From a virus, in the IMG/VR virus record IMGVR_UViG_3300020057_000029, positions 91,224 to 155,223 of that record: a stretch of 64,000 bases of DNA, one strand, 5' to 3'. Of the stretch, positions 57,395 to 64,000 are shown piece by piece (position 1 is the stretch's first letter; every line of letters begins with the position of its first letter). Position numbers and translations under genes: made by a program. The notes under the pieces are model-generated. The model was not told the origin of the DNA. It was given only the letters and a program-made list of their open reading frames with translations, and did not search any database.

Positions 57395-57544
57395 TTATGC
57401 AATCAACACTTCTCGGGCTTTTTCGTAAACAGTATGAGAGAAGAAGGTATGCCCATCAACTTGCACATTGTAAATGCCATTCTCGCGTACTACGGCTAGT
57501 TCGGTACCATTAGGAAGAATCATCTTGAACATTACGGTTTTCAT
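57395..57544 (-). CDS. Small protein, 49 aa
   Basis: The frame starts at an ATG that overlaps the stop of the next gene (TAATG) and reads MKTVMFKMILPNGTELAVVR..., ending REVLIA. The overlap and the regular strand-turn-strand pattern support a real gene. Not recognised. Confidence 0.6.
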   Translation of the reverse strand: MKTVMFKMILPNGTELAVVRENGIYNVQVDGHTFFSHTVYEKAREVLIA

Positions 57545-57729
57545 TAGTTACTCACTTTCGCTTTTAGGTTTTTGACATCTGAATTTGCCTTGGCTTGTCT
57601 TTCCATACATATCTCTTTATAAAGCCCTTCAAATTGCCCTATCTTGTCTTTACAGTCAGCCATGCTGGCCTGTCTGCGTTCAAAGGCACCTTTGCGGCGT
57701 ATATTTTTATTCAATCGTGCTCTGCTCAT
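57544..57729 (-). CDS. Hypothetical basic 61-aa protein
   Basis: Not recognised. Lys/Arg-rich with a helical centre (KIGQFEGLYKEICMERQAKA). It is directly downstream of the 97-aa gene and overlaps the 49-aa gene, in a run of coupled small early-type genes. Confidence 0.55.
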   Translation of the reverse strand: MSRARLNKNIRRKGAFERRQASMADCKDKIGQFEGLYKEICMERQAKANSDVKNLKAKVSN

Positions 57730-58023
57730 CTATTCCTTTTTGTACTTTGAATAACTGTTTAAGGTCAATTTGCTTATGCGGTCAACCAAACCATAGGCAT
57801 CTTTCAAGGCTAGTTTTTTCGCTCTTTCAAAGCGCATAGGACCAAGCACCGTAGTGGCCTTGTCGAATACGTGAGCGCAGTAGTTTTCATTGCCAGCATA
57901 ATTAGTCAAACACTGGATAAGCTTGCCATCAATCAAGAAAAAACGCTTTCGAGAATCTGCTGCTGCAAAAGCTTTTTTAAAGGATACGGCCTCTCCATTT
58001 AGCAACATTGCTTTCTTAGCCAT
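57730..58023 (-). CDS. Hypothetical 97-aa protein
   Basis: Not recognised. The start is the ATG at 58023 (MAKKAMLLNGEAVSF), which overlaps the previous stop as ATGGCTAA. The protein is basic with FKKAFAAADSRKRFFLIDGK near 16. Possibly a nucleic-acid-binding protein; this is not shown. Confidence 0.58.
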   Translation of the reverse strand: MAKKAMLLNGEAVSFKKAFAAADSRKRFFLIDGKLIQCLTNYAGNENYCAHVFDKATTVLGPMRFERAKKLALKDAYGLVDRISKLTLNSYSKYKKE

Positions 58024-58207
58024 TTCTCGCCCTTTGTTCGTTTGCTTCATCAGCAATTTTAATTAACTGATCTAGGGCAATGGTGATGGCATCACTCTTG
58101 CTCCCACCAAAAGACGTTTGTACAATAACCACATCTTTTGCCGTAAAATCTACAGTTATGGTTGTTAAAGCGCCTTTGTGTCTAAAATTAAAAATTGAGT
58201 TTTCCAT
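58016..58207 (-). CDS. Hypothetical 63-aa protein
   Basis: Not recognised. A small alpha/beta protein (TTITVDFTAKDVVIVQTSFGG; IALDQLIKIADEA). Its start overlaps the stop of the next gene upstream (TAATG) and its end overlaps the 97-aa gene. Confidence 0.58.
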   Translation of the reverse strand: MENSIFNFRHKGALTTITVDFTAKDVVIVQTSFGGSKSDAITIALDQLIKIADEANEQRARNG

Positions 58208-58386
58208 TAATATTCCTCGTCAGCTTCTTCTTCCATTTCGTAGTCAAGGCTTTCAGGTTCGTCATCCAGGGCTTCAAGCTCTTCTTTAGCAGCTTCTAGA
58301 ACATCACGATCCATCATTTCCTTATCATCGGAATCAGTTTTAACTTCCAGCCTCAAAACCACTTTTACTTTTATCTTTTTTAACAT
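58207..58386 (-). CDS. Small acidic protein, 59 aa
   Basis: The frame begins MLKKIKVKVVLRLEVKTDS and becomes very acidic (EELEALDDEPESLDYEMEEE), ending ADEEY. The start is 1 base from the next small frame, and its stop overlaps the 63-aa start. Real by packing; function unknown, perhaps a DNA-mimic-type acidic protein. Confidence 0.58.
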   Translation of the reverse strand: MLKKIKVKVVLRLEVKTDSDDKEMMDRDVLEAAKEELEALDDEPESLDYEMEEEADEEY

Positions 58387-58387
58387 A

Positions 58388-58474
58388 CTATTCCCCTTTT
58401 TTAAAATCCAGGTAGGCCATTACAATGCCACCAATTACTGTCCACCATATTATCAGAAAAAACACTCCTATCAT
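58388..58474 (-). CDS. Possible 28-aa single-membrane-span peptide
   Basis: The frame MIGVFFLIIWWTVIGGIVMAY followed by LDFKKGE is one hydrophobic helix with a charged end. It fills the gap between the acidic gene and the HNH gene. The start is uncertain because the hydrophobic frame continues upstream. Confidence 0.42.
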   Translation of the reverse strand: MIGVFFLIIWWTVIGGIVMAYLDFKKGE

Positions 58475-58493
58475 AGCCAGGCACAGAAAAAGC

Positions 58494-59096
58494 TTAAAAA
58501 GGTATCGGCGTGCTTTGTTCGGCTTCATAACGCGCTCTTTCATTCCAAATCTTATAATTCACAATCTCAGAAATATGGCCTTTTGAAATACCATACATTT
58601 GAGAAATCCTACTATAAGGTATACCATCTTTGCTTAATGCTCTGATATCTTCCGCAATCGCAAAGGTCAATACTGCGTTACGAATAGGGCTATGGCCTAG
58701 TTCATTAATGGCGTGCAAAGTGTTTTCTTTACATTCGATCTGCTCAAGATTGTCCCTGTGATTGTTGGCTTTATTGCCATCCTTATGATTTACAACCATT
58801 TTGCAATCCAACTCTCCCACAAACTTCTGAAAAACCATGCGGTGAACTCGTAGCTTTTTGCGTGTGCTACGACCTTTCTTTTGGATGCGCAGATTGAGAA
58901 CCCTATAGCCATCACCATTTGCTATGTCACAATTACGAACCTCCCCATTGGGCAACAGACTGATGCCGTTTGTATTGGCTCTCGTAAAAACTTCACCGCT
59001 TTCAGTCACGGTAAAACGCTCATCTGCCAGTACCGCCCGAATCAAAGCATCGTTTTTAGCAGTCAGTCTATGAGTCTTGCTTTTGTAATTTATCAT
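58494..59096 (-). CDS. HNH homing endonuclease with C-terminal helix-turn-helix
   Basis: The start at 59096 (MINYKSKTHRL) is preferred; a longer frame begins 13 codons earlier. The 200-aa protein has an N-terminal NUMOD-type strand region (FTVTESGEVFTRANTNG), a core HNH_3 motif KKLRVHRMVFQKFVG, then VVNHKDGNKANNHRDNLEQI and ENTLHAINELGH. A final HTH (GIPYSRISQMYGISKGHIS) gives site choice. It is a second kind of HNH mobile gene in the window, unrelated in layout to the one at 21827. Confidence 0.82.
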   Translation of the reverse strand: MINYKSKTHRLTAKNDALIRAVLADERFTVTESGEVFTRANTNGISLLPNGEVRNCDIANGDGYRVLNLRIQKKGRSTRKKLRVHRMVFQKFVGELDCKMVVNHKDGNKANNHRDNLEQIECKENTLHAINELGHSPIRNAVLTFAIAEDIRALSKDGIPYSRISQMYGISKGHISEIVNYKIWNERARYEAEQSTPIPF

Positions 59097-59163
59097 TTCC
59101 GACCCTTTTCTACAACCAAATGTTTTACATCCCACATAGACGTATTGTCAATATACATTCGCT

Positions 59164-59502
59164 TCATGATTCGTCCAAGTCTGTTTCTAACATTTCGTCA
59201 ACCTGACTAGCCCGTGACAAGTACGATTCAGAACTCTTTCTATGGATGCTTTCCATATCTTCGGATGCATCCTGCATTGCCTGTACCGTCAATCTTAGGA
59301 AAGCATCGCATCCATAACTGTGCATCATTTTCTGCAAGATGCCCCTATCCGTTGTGATATTTTTCTGAAGGCTTTGTAGCCGCTCACTAATAGAAAGCGC
59401 ATCCCTCGCCGCCTTTTCCGCCCATGCCTCCCGCGCCGCCTCTTTCCTTATTGGCTCGGGGTAGCCGCCATGTTTAGGTTTTTTCATATTGTTTTCTCTC
59501 AT
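59164..59502 (-). CDS. Hypothetical 112-aa helical protein
   Basis: Not recognised. Residues 1-30 are basic, and the rest is helical and acidic at the end (DEMLETDLDES). Alternative start at Met6. It is in the minus-strand run of small genes. Confidence 0.55.
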   Translation of the reverse strand: MRENNMKKPKHGGYPEPIRKEAAREAWAEKAARDALSISERLQSLQKNITTDRGILQKMMHSYGCDAFLRLTVQAMQDASEDMESIHRKSSESYLSRASQVDEMLETDLDES

Positions 59503-59540
59503 ATATGGAGTATTGCAGGATTAGTGCCACTCTCAACTAC

Positions 59541-59595
59541 TTAATTTCATTAAGAGGGCCTGTTTTTAAATCGAGTATCTTTTGATCAATCGCCT
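59541..59595. promoter_or_regulatory. Intergenic element shared with 62833-62900
   Basis: The 108-base gap before the 59611 gene's end holds CTTAATTTCATTAAG (an inverted repeat with TTC loop) and CTTTTGATCAATCG. Both recur, in the same order, in the gap at 62833-62900. They may be protein-binding sites for the early-type genes. Confidence 0.4.
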
Positions 59596-59610
59596 ATTTC
59601 TTGGCCTTTG

Positions 59611-59916
59611 CTATACGAACATAGGGAAGTTTTCATCAAAGCTATCTTCTGTTATTTGCATTCCAAACTCATTGTAAATTGCATCCTCAGAGGCTATGGT
59701 AGCCATGGATCGTAGCTCTTTACCTATAGGACTAAGCATAATGCGCTTAGTAGCAGATTCAATTGAAGTGGAATGCTCAACCATACTATCAAGCACTGCT
59801 TGCCGCTTGCCGTCAAGCTTTAGATTGCCATCAATCAAATTCAGCACTGCATTCTTTAAGTTACGCTTTACAGCTTGTATCTGTTGATCGCTAGTTAAAT
59901 CATTCCACTTTTTCAT
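59611..59916 (-). CDS. Hypothetical 101-aa protein
   Basis: The start is the ATG at 59916, with TAGGAGTG nine bases upstream; a longer frame overlaps the lipoprotein gene's end and is unlikely. Helical N-terminus (SDQQIQAVKRNLKNAVLNLI) and an acidic tail. Not recognised. Confidence 0.6.
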   Translation of the reverse strand: MKKWNDLTSDQQIQAVKRNLKNAVLNLIDGNLKLDGKRQAVLDSMVEHSTSIESATKRIMLSPIGKELRSMATIASEDAIYNEFGMQITEDSFDENFPMFV

Positions 59917-59944
59917 AAAATTCACTCCTAAGTATTGTATTTGA

Positions 59945-60616
59945 TTAGTGATAAAACAAGGCACCAGGCGCAATATTTCCATCCATGTTTAGGATTAGAG
60001 CAAAAGGCCCATGACCACTTTGAGCATAGGCTATGCTGAATTTTTTTACGCCTCTTCGCATACTCTTCGACCCACTTTTGGTTACAATGCCATGGTTGCC
60101 ATCATTGTTGATCAGTTTAGTACCATCAACACTAAGGATAGAACCATCATCACTTGCCATGCTAAAGCCTGTATGGCCATCACGCTCAATAACAATAAAG
60201 CCAGTGCAAGTGATTTTATAGTTTTTGTTAAGGAACAGCGATTGAATAGACGTGGGCAAAATGTTATTGGGTTGTCCTCCTGCTACGCTAGGTTGATTAA
60301 ATCCACTTTTGTTAAGAAAGGCATACTTAGTACCAGTCAATACCAATACACCCTGCCCAGCATTGTATCCAGGGCTAGAACTAGACAGCCATTGTCCGCT
60401 AGCAACTTCCCTTACAGAACAGCTAAGTCCAGAAGATAGCGCATTTTTCCCTTGGCTTAATCGGTATTTATTTTCCACATCCACAAGGTTTTGTACATTT
60501 TCACAAGGTTCGGTTACTGTTACCGTGTCTTTTACCACTACGGTTTTAGTTCTTTTGCCACATCCTGTAAACGCGATACTGGCCCAAATTGCAATTGCTA
60601 CATAGATTAGTTTCAT
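59945..60616 (-). CDS. Lipoprotein with PA14-like domain, 223 aa
   Basis: A lipoprotein signal (MKLIYVAIAIWASIAFTGC, lipobox AFTGC) is followed by a short linker and a domain whose core FSMASDDGSILSVDGTKL and INNDGNHG reproduces the PA14 signature (SxDDGSxLxVDGxxxxxNDGNHG). PA14 domains bind carbohydrates in toxins and adhesins. A phage lipoprotein facing the periplasm or outside could exclude other phages or aid adsorption or lysis. No enzyme is evident. No strong ribosome site. Confidence 0.8.
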   Translation of the reverse strand: MKLIYVAIAIWASIAFTGCGKRTKTVVVKDTVTVTEPCENVQNLVDVENKYRLSQGKNALSSGLSCSVREVASGQWLSSSSPGYNAGQGVLVLTGTKYAFLNKSGFNQPSVAGGQPNNILPTSIQSLFLNKNYKITCTGFIVIERDGHTGFSMASDDGSILSVDGTKLINNDGNHGIVTKSGSKSMRRGVKKFSIAYAQSGHGPFALILNMDGNIAPGALFYH

Positions 60617-60650
60617 ATATTTCCCTTTAATTAATTGTTAAGAATTACTT

Positions 60651-60899
60651 TTAATACTTGTTCTTTTTCTCATACATTGCCCACAAAACATCTTGCAGTT
60701 TCTTAAATTCCTCCTCTGCCCTATTGTAATTTTCTATCAATTCCTGACTGACTTCGATGCAGCATTCCGCGATATCTTCTTCATTAAAATAGTAGCAATC
60801 TTTTAACTCTTGCTCTGTCTCAAGATGGATTCGCCATGTATCATTTTTATTCAATCGTACTTTTACGCTTGTCGCCTCATTAGTCTTAGAAGTGTTCAT
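60651..60899 (-). CDS. Hypothetical 82-aa protein
   Basis: Not recognised. Acidic helical protein with a middle segment DCYYFNEEDIAECCIEVSQE and a Lys-rich end. It overlaps the start of the 104-aa membrane gene by 14 bases. Confidence 0.55.
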   Translation of the reverse strand: MNTSKTNEATSVKVRLNKNDTWRIHLETEQELKDCYYFNEEDIAECCIEVSQELIENYNRAEEEFKKLQDVLWAMYEKKNKY

Positions 60900-61200
60900 T
60901 TTTCCCCTTCAAAGCCCTATCCAACGCTTTTACCAAAGCAGCATCACGAGCAGCCTTAGCGGCATCTCTCGCAGCGCCCCACGCCTTTGCCGCTGCTATT
61001 ACGTCGCGTGCTTGAATGTTTTTATCTCCAGCTTTTTCATTGCACATTTCCTTCCACTTAGCTTTATCTATCACCGCCGCCCTTTCCCATTCTCTCACCT
61101 CTTTATGCGCCACCCACGCAGCGCCCCACGCCATACCCGCTGCCACTACGGTTACTACTGCTATTCCCATACATATACCGTCAAGTTCTGATTTTTTCAT
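60886..61200 (-). CDS. Membrane protein with Ala-rich repeat, 104 aa
   Basis: The start at 61200 overlaps the previous stop by 4 bases (ATGA). A membrane helix (GICMGIAVVTVVAAGMAWGAAWV, residues 8-30) is followed by an amphipathic helix and an Ala-rich segment AKAWGAARDAAKAARDAALV (70-90). The latter shares the AARDAA pattern with the next gene. Function unknown. Confidence 0.55.
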   Translation of the reverse strand: MKKSELDGICMGIAVVTVVAAGMAWGAAWVAHKEVREWERAAVIDKAKWKEMCNEKAGDKNIQARDVIAAAKAWGAARDAAKAARDAALVKALDRALKGKNEHF

Positions 61201-61775
61201 CGCACGTCCTTCGTTTCGATTCCAGTTATAATCATTTCGCGTAACTTGATCTCTTGTGCGTCCCACGCAGAATCCCACGCAGCACCACGAATATCACTCG
61301 CAACAATCCTCGCGGCAGCCCTCGCAGCATCATTCGCAGCAGCACGAATATCACTCGCAACCCACACAACAGCCCACACGGCAGCCCTCGCAGCAGCAAA
61401 CTCAGCATCCCACACCGCAGAACTCACCTTCATCGCAGTATTCCACAAAGCAGCCCTCGCAGAATCCCTCGCAGCATCCAATTCGGCATTAGTTGCGTTT
61501 CCATTTGCGTAGGCTTCTGCTACGTCAAGCGCCTTTATACTTCGTTCGTCATGCATTAGATGCTGCACTTGTCTCGCGCACCCTACTGCATAAAGGCGCA
61601 TAAACTTCTCAGAGAAAAACTCCTGGTGCATTAAGAGCCAGAGCCGGTCAGGAAAAGGACATTCTTTTACATTTAAAATATCCAGCGCGTTACCGGTCCA
61701 GTTTTCCGGCAAATATTTGACCGGATCGTGACAAGGCTTTAGTGCGCGCAAGTCTTCTAGTGTGAATTGTTTCAT
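61197..61775 (-). CDS. Ala/Trp-rich repeat protein, 192 aa
   Basis: The first 70 residues are a folded-looking helical domain. Residues 75-180 are an Ala-rich helical tract with irregular repeats (ARDSARAALWNTA, EFAAARAAVWAVVW, AANDAARAAARIV, GAAWDSAWDA). The high G+C of this stretch contrasts with its neighbours. Not recognised; related Ala-rich proteins occur in other large phages. Confidence 0.58.
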   Translation of the reverse strand: MKQFTLEDLRALKPCHDPVKYLPENWTGNALDILNVKECPFPDRLWLLMHQEFFSEKFMRLYAVGCARQVQHLMHDERSIKALDVAEAYANGNATNAELDAARDSARAALWNTAMKVSSAVWDAEFAAARAAVWAVVWVASDIRAAANDAARAAARIVASDIRGAAWDSAWDAQEIKLREMIITGIETKDVR

Positions 61776-61805
61776 AGCTTCTTTCTCCTAAAAATCATTA
61801 TTGTG

Positions 61806-62783
61806 CTAGGCCGCCTTTTTTTCAGGCATAATTTCAGCGATAGAAAAGTATTGCTGAAATTGTCCGCTTTCTTCATGAATAAACATGAAAGTTTTTTCAG
61901 GCATCTTCTCTTGATATTCCCGCAAAATTGCTTCTGGTGTACCTTCCCGCGTAGGCTTGCCTTCAAAGTACCCCCCTCTACCGTCTACCATGCCGCCAAT
62001 GAAAGTTTCAAGGCGTTCAATCTTGCCCTCGTTTTCCAAATCGGTAGCGGCAGCGCGTTCAATTGCCTGTTTAGGATTGTTAGCGTAGGTATCGGCAAAG
62101 TTTAATTTGCAGTGTTCGTCAAAGCATCCACAATTAGTGCCCAACATTCCGAGGTCTTCAACATGCCTGAAATTGTAGACATAGCCATCATCATTGCTAT
62201 CCAACATTCCGCATTCATCGCATCTTGTGGTATCGTCCTCAAAACCATAGTCCTCTACATTTGCAACTTCCTCGAATTGCTCATGGTGATACCCAAGCAA
62301 GCGCATAACACTGTAATAATTCCAGCCTTCCTTAACTAGAACATTTTTGTCCTCTTGAGCGTGTTCGCCTACTTGCGAAATGCCATATTCTCCATTGTTA
62401 ATAATTTCTTGCGCTTGATCTTTAGTGATGCGCTTGACGATCTTATTGGTAGGCTTAAGCGTGCCCTTATCCTGAAGGGTTACAAAGCCGATATAAACCG
62501 TAGAAAACTCTTGCTTATCGCCGCAAAACATTTTAGGTTTCACGATCTTTTCCACCATATCCATAGCATGGGTTACCTGTGTATGTTTGGAATATTCCTT
62601 AACCTCAAAGGTTAACGCTTTTTCGCCAACGCGTAGGCCAAGCTTTTCCGCCAACGCTTTTAGCTCGGGTAGACCTGCGCTATCATCAACCAATTCGGGC
62701 AGAACTTCAAACTTGGTAGAACAAGAAGAGAACTTTGCACCGTCAGATTCATAAGGACTATGGAATTTAATCAATCGTTTCAT
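61806..62783 (-). CDS. Hypothetical 325-aa protein with zinc-finger-like cluster
   Basis: Not recognised. A GAGGTG site precedes the start, with a TATACT hexamer about 14 bases further upstream. An N-terminal alpha/beta domain (1-165) carries LEDKVEKI-like helices; a CDECGMLDSNDDG motif near 198 and CGCFDEHC near 225 suggest a metal site. The C-terminus is helical. It is a large protein for this early-type block and may be a key early function. Confidence 0.55.
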   Translation of the reverse strand: MKRLIKFHSPYESDGAKFSSCSTKFEVLPELVDDSAGLPELKALAEKLGLRVGEKALTFEVKEYSKHTQVTHAMDMVEKIVKPKMFCGDKQEFSTVYIGFVTLQDKGTLKPTNKIVKRITKDQAQEIINNGEYGISQVGEHAQEDKNVLVKEGWNYYSVMRLLGYHHEQFEEVANVEDYGFEDDTTRCDECGMLDSNDDGYVYNFRHVEDLGMLGTNCGCFDEHCKLNFADTYANNPKQAIERAAATDLENEGKIERLETFIGGMVDGRGGYFEGKPTREGTPEAILREYQEKMPEKTFMFIHEESGQFQQYFSIAEIMPEKKAA

Positions 62784-62832
62784 TTATCACCTCTTATTAA
62801 GTATAATGCACTGGTTATGCCAAAAGTTAAAA

Positions 62833-62900
62833 GCCTAATTTCATTAAGTTAACCAATTTCATCAAGGCTTCAATCCTGTAGAACTTTTGGTCAATCGTAC
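62833..62900. promoter_or_regulatory. Intergenic element shared with 59541-59595; possible terminator
   Basis: The 122-base gap holds TAATTTCATTAAG, a near copy AATTTCATCAAG, and CTTTTGGTCAATCG, in the same order as at 59541. On the minus strand AAGCCT...AGGCTTTT can form a long-loop hairpin that could end the pentapeptide transcript. Confidence 0.4.
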
Positions 62901-62905
62901 AATGC

Positions 62906-63424
62906 TTATTCGATCTTAGCCTTATCGGCCAAAATAGTACCAGACAGGCTTGCCCCAGACAGGTCAGCCTTAGACAGGCTTGCCCCAGACAGGTCAGCCC
63001 AAGACAGGTTTGCTTTGGTCAGGTCAGCCCTGGTCAGGTCAGACCCGTAAAGGCTTGCCCTAGAAAGGTCAGCCCTAGTCAGGTCAGCCCCGTAAAGGCT
63101 TGCCCTAGAAAGGTCAACCCCAGACAGGTCAGCCTCAGACAGGTCAGCCTCAGACAGGTCAGCCCCAGTCAGGTTTGCCTTAGACAGGTTTGCCCCGAAC
63201 AGGCTTGCCCCAGTCAGGAAAGCCCCGAACAGGCTTGCCCCGAACAGGTTTGCCCCAGTCAGGTTTGCCCTAGTCAGGTCAGCCTCAGACAGGTTTGCCC
63301 CACGAAGGTCAGCCTCAGACAGGTTTGCCTCAGTCAGGTTTGCCCTTTCCCCAGCCTTTTCATCTTTTAAAAATATAGCATGCAGCTTAAGGATGTTATC
63401 TAAAATTTGCTTTTCCATATTCAC
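62906..63424 (-). CDS. Pentapeptide-repeat protein (family copy 4), 172 aa
   Basis: Same leader ([26 protein letters not shown]) and tail ([12 protein letters not shown]) as the copies at 55976-57356, with about 25 repeats, including repeated RASLYGADLTRADLSRASLY blocks. It is 5.5 kb from the other group, so the family has been duplicated more than once. Confidence 0.83.
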   Translation of the reverse strand: MNMEKQILDNILKLHAIFLKDEKAGERANLTEANLSEADLRGANLSEADLTRANLTGANLFGASLFGAFLTGASLFGANLSKANLTGADLSEADLSEADLSGVDLSRASLYGADLTRADLSRASLYGSDLTRADLTKANLSWADLSGASLSKADLSGASLSGTILADKAKIE

Positions 63425-63613
63425 CTAATTTTGTTTTTGTTTGTTCAATTGTTTTTCTATTTTATCTGTCAGAGTATCGCATTTATGCCCCATGCGTTCA
63501 TCAAAATCAACTTCTTCTTCTATTTCTCTATCACCAACATAGGGCAAGGCTTTTAATAGCAAACTCACCTCTTTAACTGTCAAATTCAATTTTATAGTTT
63601 TAACGGTCTTCAT
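63425..63613 (-). CDS. Hypothetical 62-aa protein
   Basis: Not recognised. Small protein with a beta-strand start (TIKLNLTVKEVSLLLKALPY) and a helical, Lys/Gln-rich end. It directly precedes pentapeptide copy 4. Confidence 0.55.
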   Translation of the reverse strand: MKTVKTIKLNLTVKEVSLLLKALPYVGDREIEEEVDFDERMGHKCDTLTDKIEKQLNKQKQN

Positions 63614-63622
63614 ACATTCACC

Positions 63623-64000
63623 TCAAATTTGCTTTTTAAAAATATCTGCACAGGTTTTAATGAAATTACCATACATTTCAACTTGTTTTTCTGTATAACC
63701 TTCTTCTCTGCCTATTTCTTTAAAGTTTTCAAGCCAAAAAGAAATAGTATTTTTGTGACAGCCTATAGCAATTTCATTTAATCCGAAAAAATAAGCAGTG
63801 TGTTTTTCAAACTGAAAACTTAAAATTTCCTTATCGGCCAAAATAGTACCAGACAAGTCAGCCCCAGACAGGTCAGCCCCAGACAGGATAGCCCCAGACA
63901 GGTCAGCCCCAGACAGGATAGCCCCAGACAGGATAGCCCCAGACAGGTCAGCCCCAGTCAGGTTTGTCCAAGACAGGTCAGCCCTAGTCAGGTTTGCCCT
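63623..64000 (-). CDS. Pentapeptide-repeat protein with C-terminal domain (family copy 5, partial)
   Basis: The frame is open to the right edge, so the N-terminus is missing. The visible part has about 11 repeats ([25 protein letters not shown]) and the common TILADKEI sequence, after which a 65-aa domain follows ([34 protein letters not shown]). The other copies stop at TILADKKI, so this one is a fusion of a pentapeptide helix to a separate small domain. Confidence 0.75.
   Translation of the reverse strand, partial: RANLTRADLSWTNLTGADLSGAILSGAILSGADLSGAILSGADLSGADLSGTILADKEILSFQFEKHTAYFFGLNEIAIGCHKNTISFWLENFKEIGREEGYTEKQVEMYGNFIKTCADIFKKQI

Noticed and set aside
61246-61559. Overlapping His/Gln/Ser-rich and Ala-rich frames on the plus strand
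   Set aside because: They are antisense readings of the Ala-rich repeat gene at 61197-61775, which has a proper start and coupled neighbours.
1-64000. tRNA genes and diversity-generating retroelement
   Set aside because: No cloverleaf-like T-arm sequence or reverse transcriptase was found on reading; a tRNA scan would be needed to exclude short or odd tRNAs.

Overview
This window is part of the genome of a large tailed bacteriophage with a contractile tail (myovirus morphology). It carries large terminase, portal, MuF-like head protein, prohead protease, major capsid protein, tail sheath and tail tube, together with jumbo-phage style accessory genes: GroEL chaperonin, SbcCD-type recombination nuclease, SF2 helicase, a sigma-like factor, DNA ligase and thymidylate kinase. 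No ribosomal, tRNA or housekeeping genes are seen. The host is probably Gram-negative, because spanin-like proteins, a signal-peptide ClpP-like protease and a lipoprotein are encoded. The exact host cannot be read from the sequence. No DNA polymerase, tape measure or baseplate gene is recognised, so much of the genome lies outside the window.

Layout: (i) 1-9.1 kb, minus strand: a tightly overlapping replication/recombination and expression operon (SF2 helicase, sigma-like factor, GroES-like protein, SbcD, SbcC, small proteins, RuvC-like resolvase at the edge). (ii) 9.2-19.5 kb, plus strand: GroEL, a free-standing homing endonuclease, a terminase large subunit broken into two genes by a split intein with an endonuclease relic between them, portal and head proteins. 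(iii) 19.8-22.8 kb, minus: 2OG oxygenase, DNA ligase, HNH endonuclease. (iv) 22.9-50.9 kb, mostly plus: M15 peptidase, head genes, a second homing endonuclease, phosphoesterase, neck and connector genes, a remarkable mCpol/GGDEF-domain gene with a likely -1 frameshift, then sheath, tube and a series of virion proteins. Prohead protease and thymidylate kinase lie on the minus strand inside this block. (v) 50.9-54.8 kb: lysis-type membrane genes and small genes of mixed strand, with an AT-rich 365-base gap. (vi) 54.8-64 kb, minus: small early-type genes, an HNH endonuclease, a PA14 lipoprotein and five pentapeptide-repeat paralogues.

The most notable systems are: the fractured terminase (split intein plus the decayed C-terminus of a Vsr-like homing endonuclease whose intact relatives sit at 10.9 and 28.5 kb); an mCpol-type nucleotide-polymerase domain embedded in a virion gene module and followed by a textbook slippery heptamer plus hairpin; a 2H-phosphoesterase-like domain 4 kb upstream of it; a set of TGATATAAT-type promoters placed exactly 5-6 bases before start codons, which predicts leaderless mRNAs; and a recurring KSE/KSD peptide motif in head-module proteins that may mark protease cleavage sites.

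All functional calls are from motif reading by eye, with no database search.
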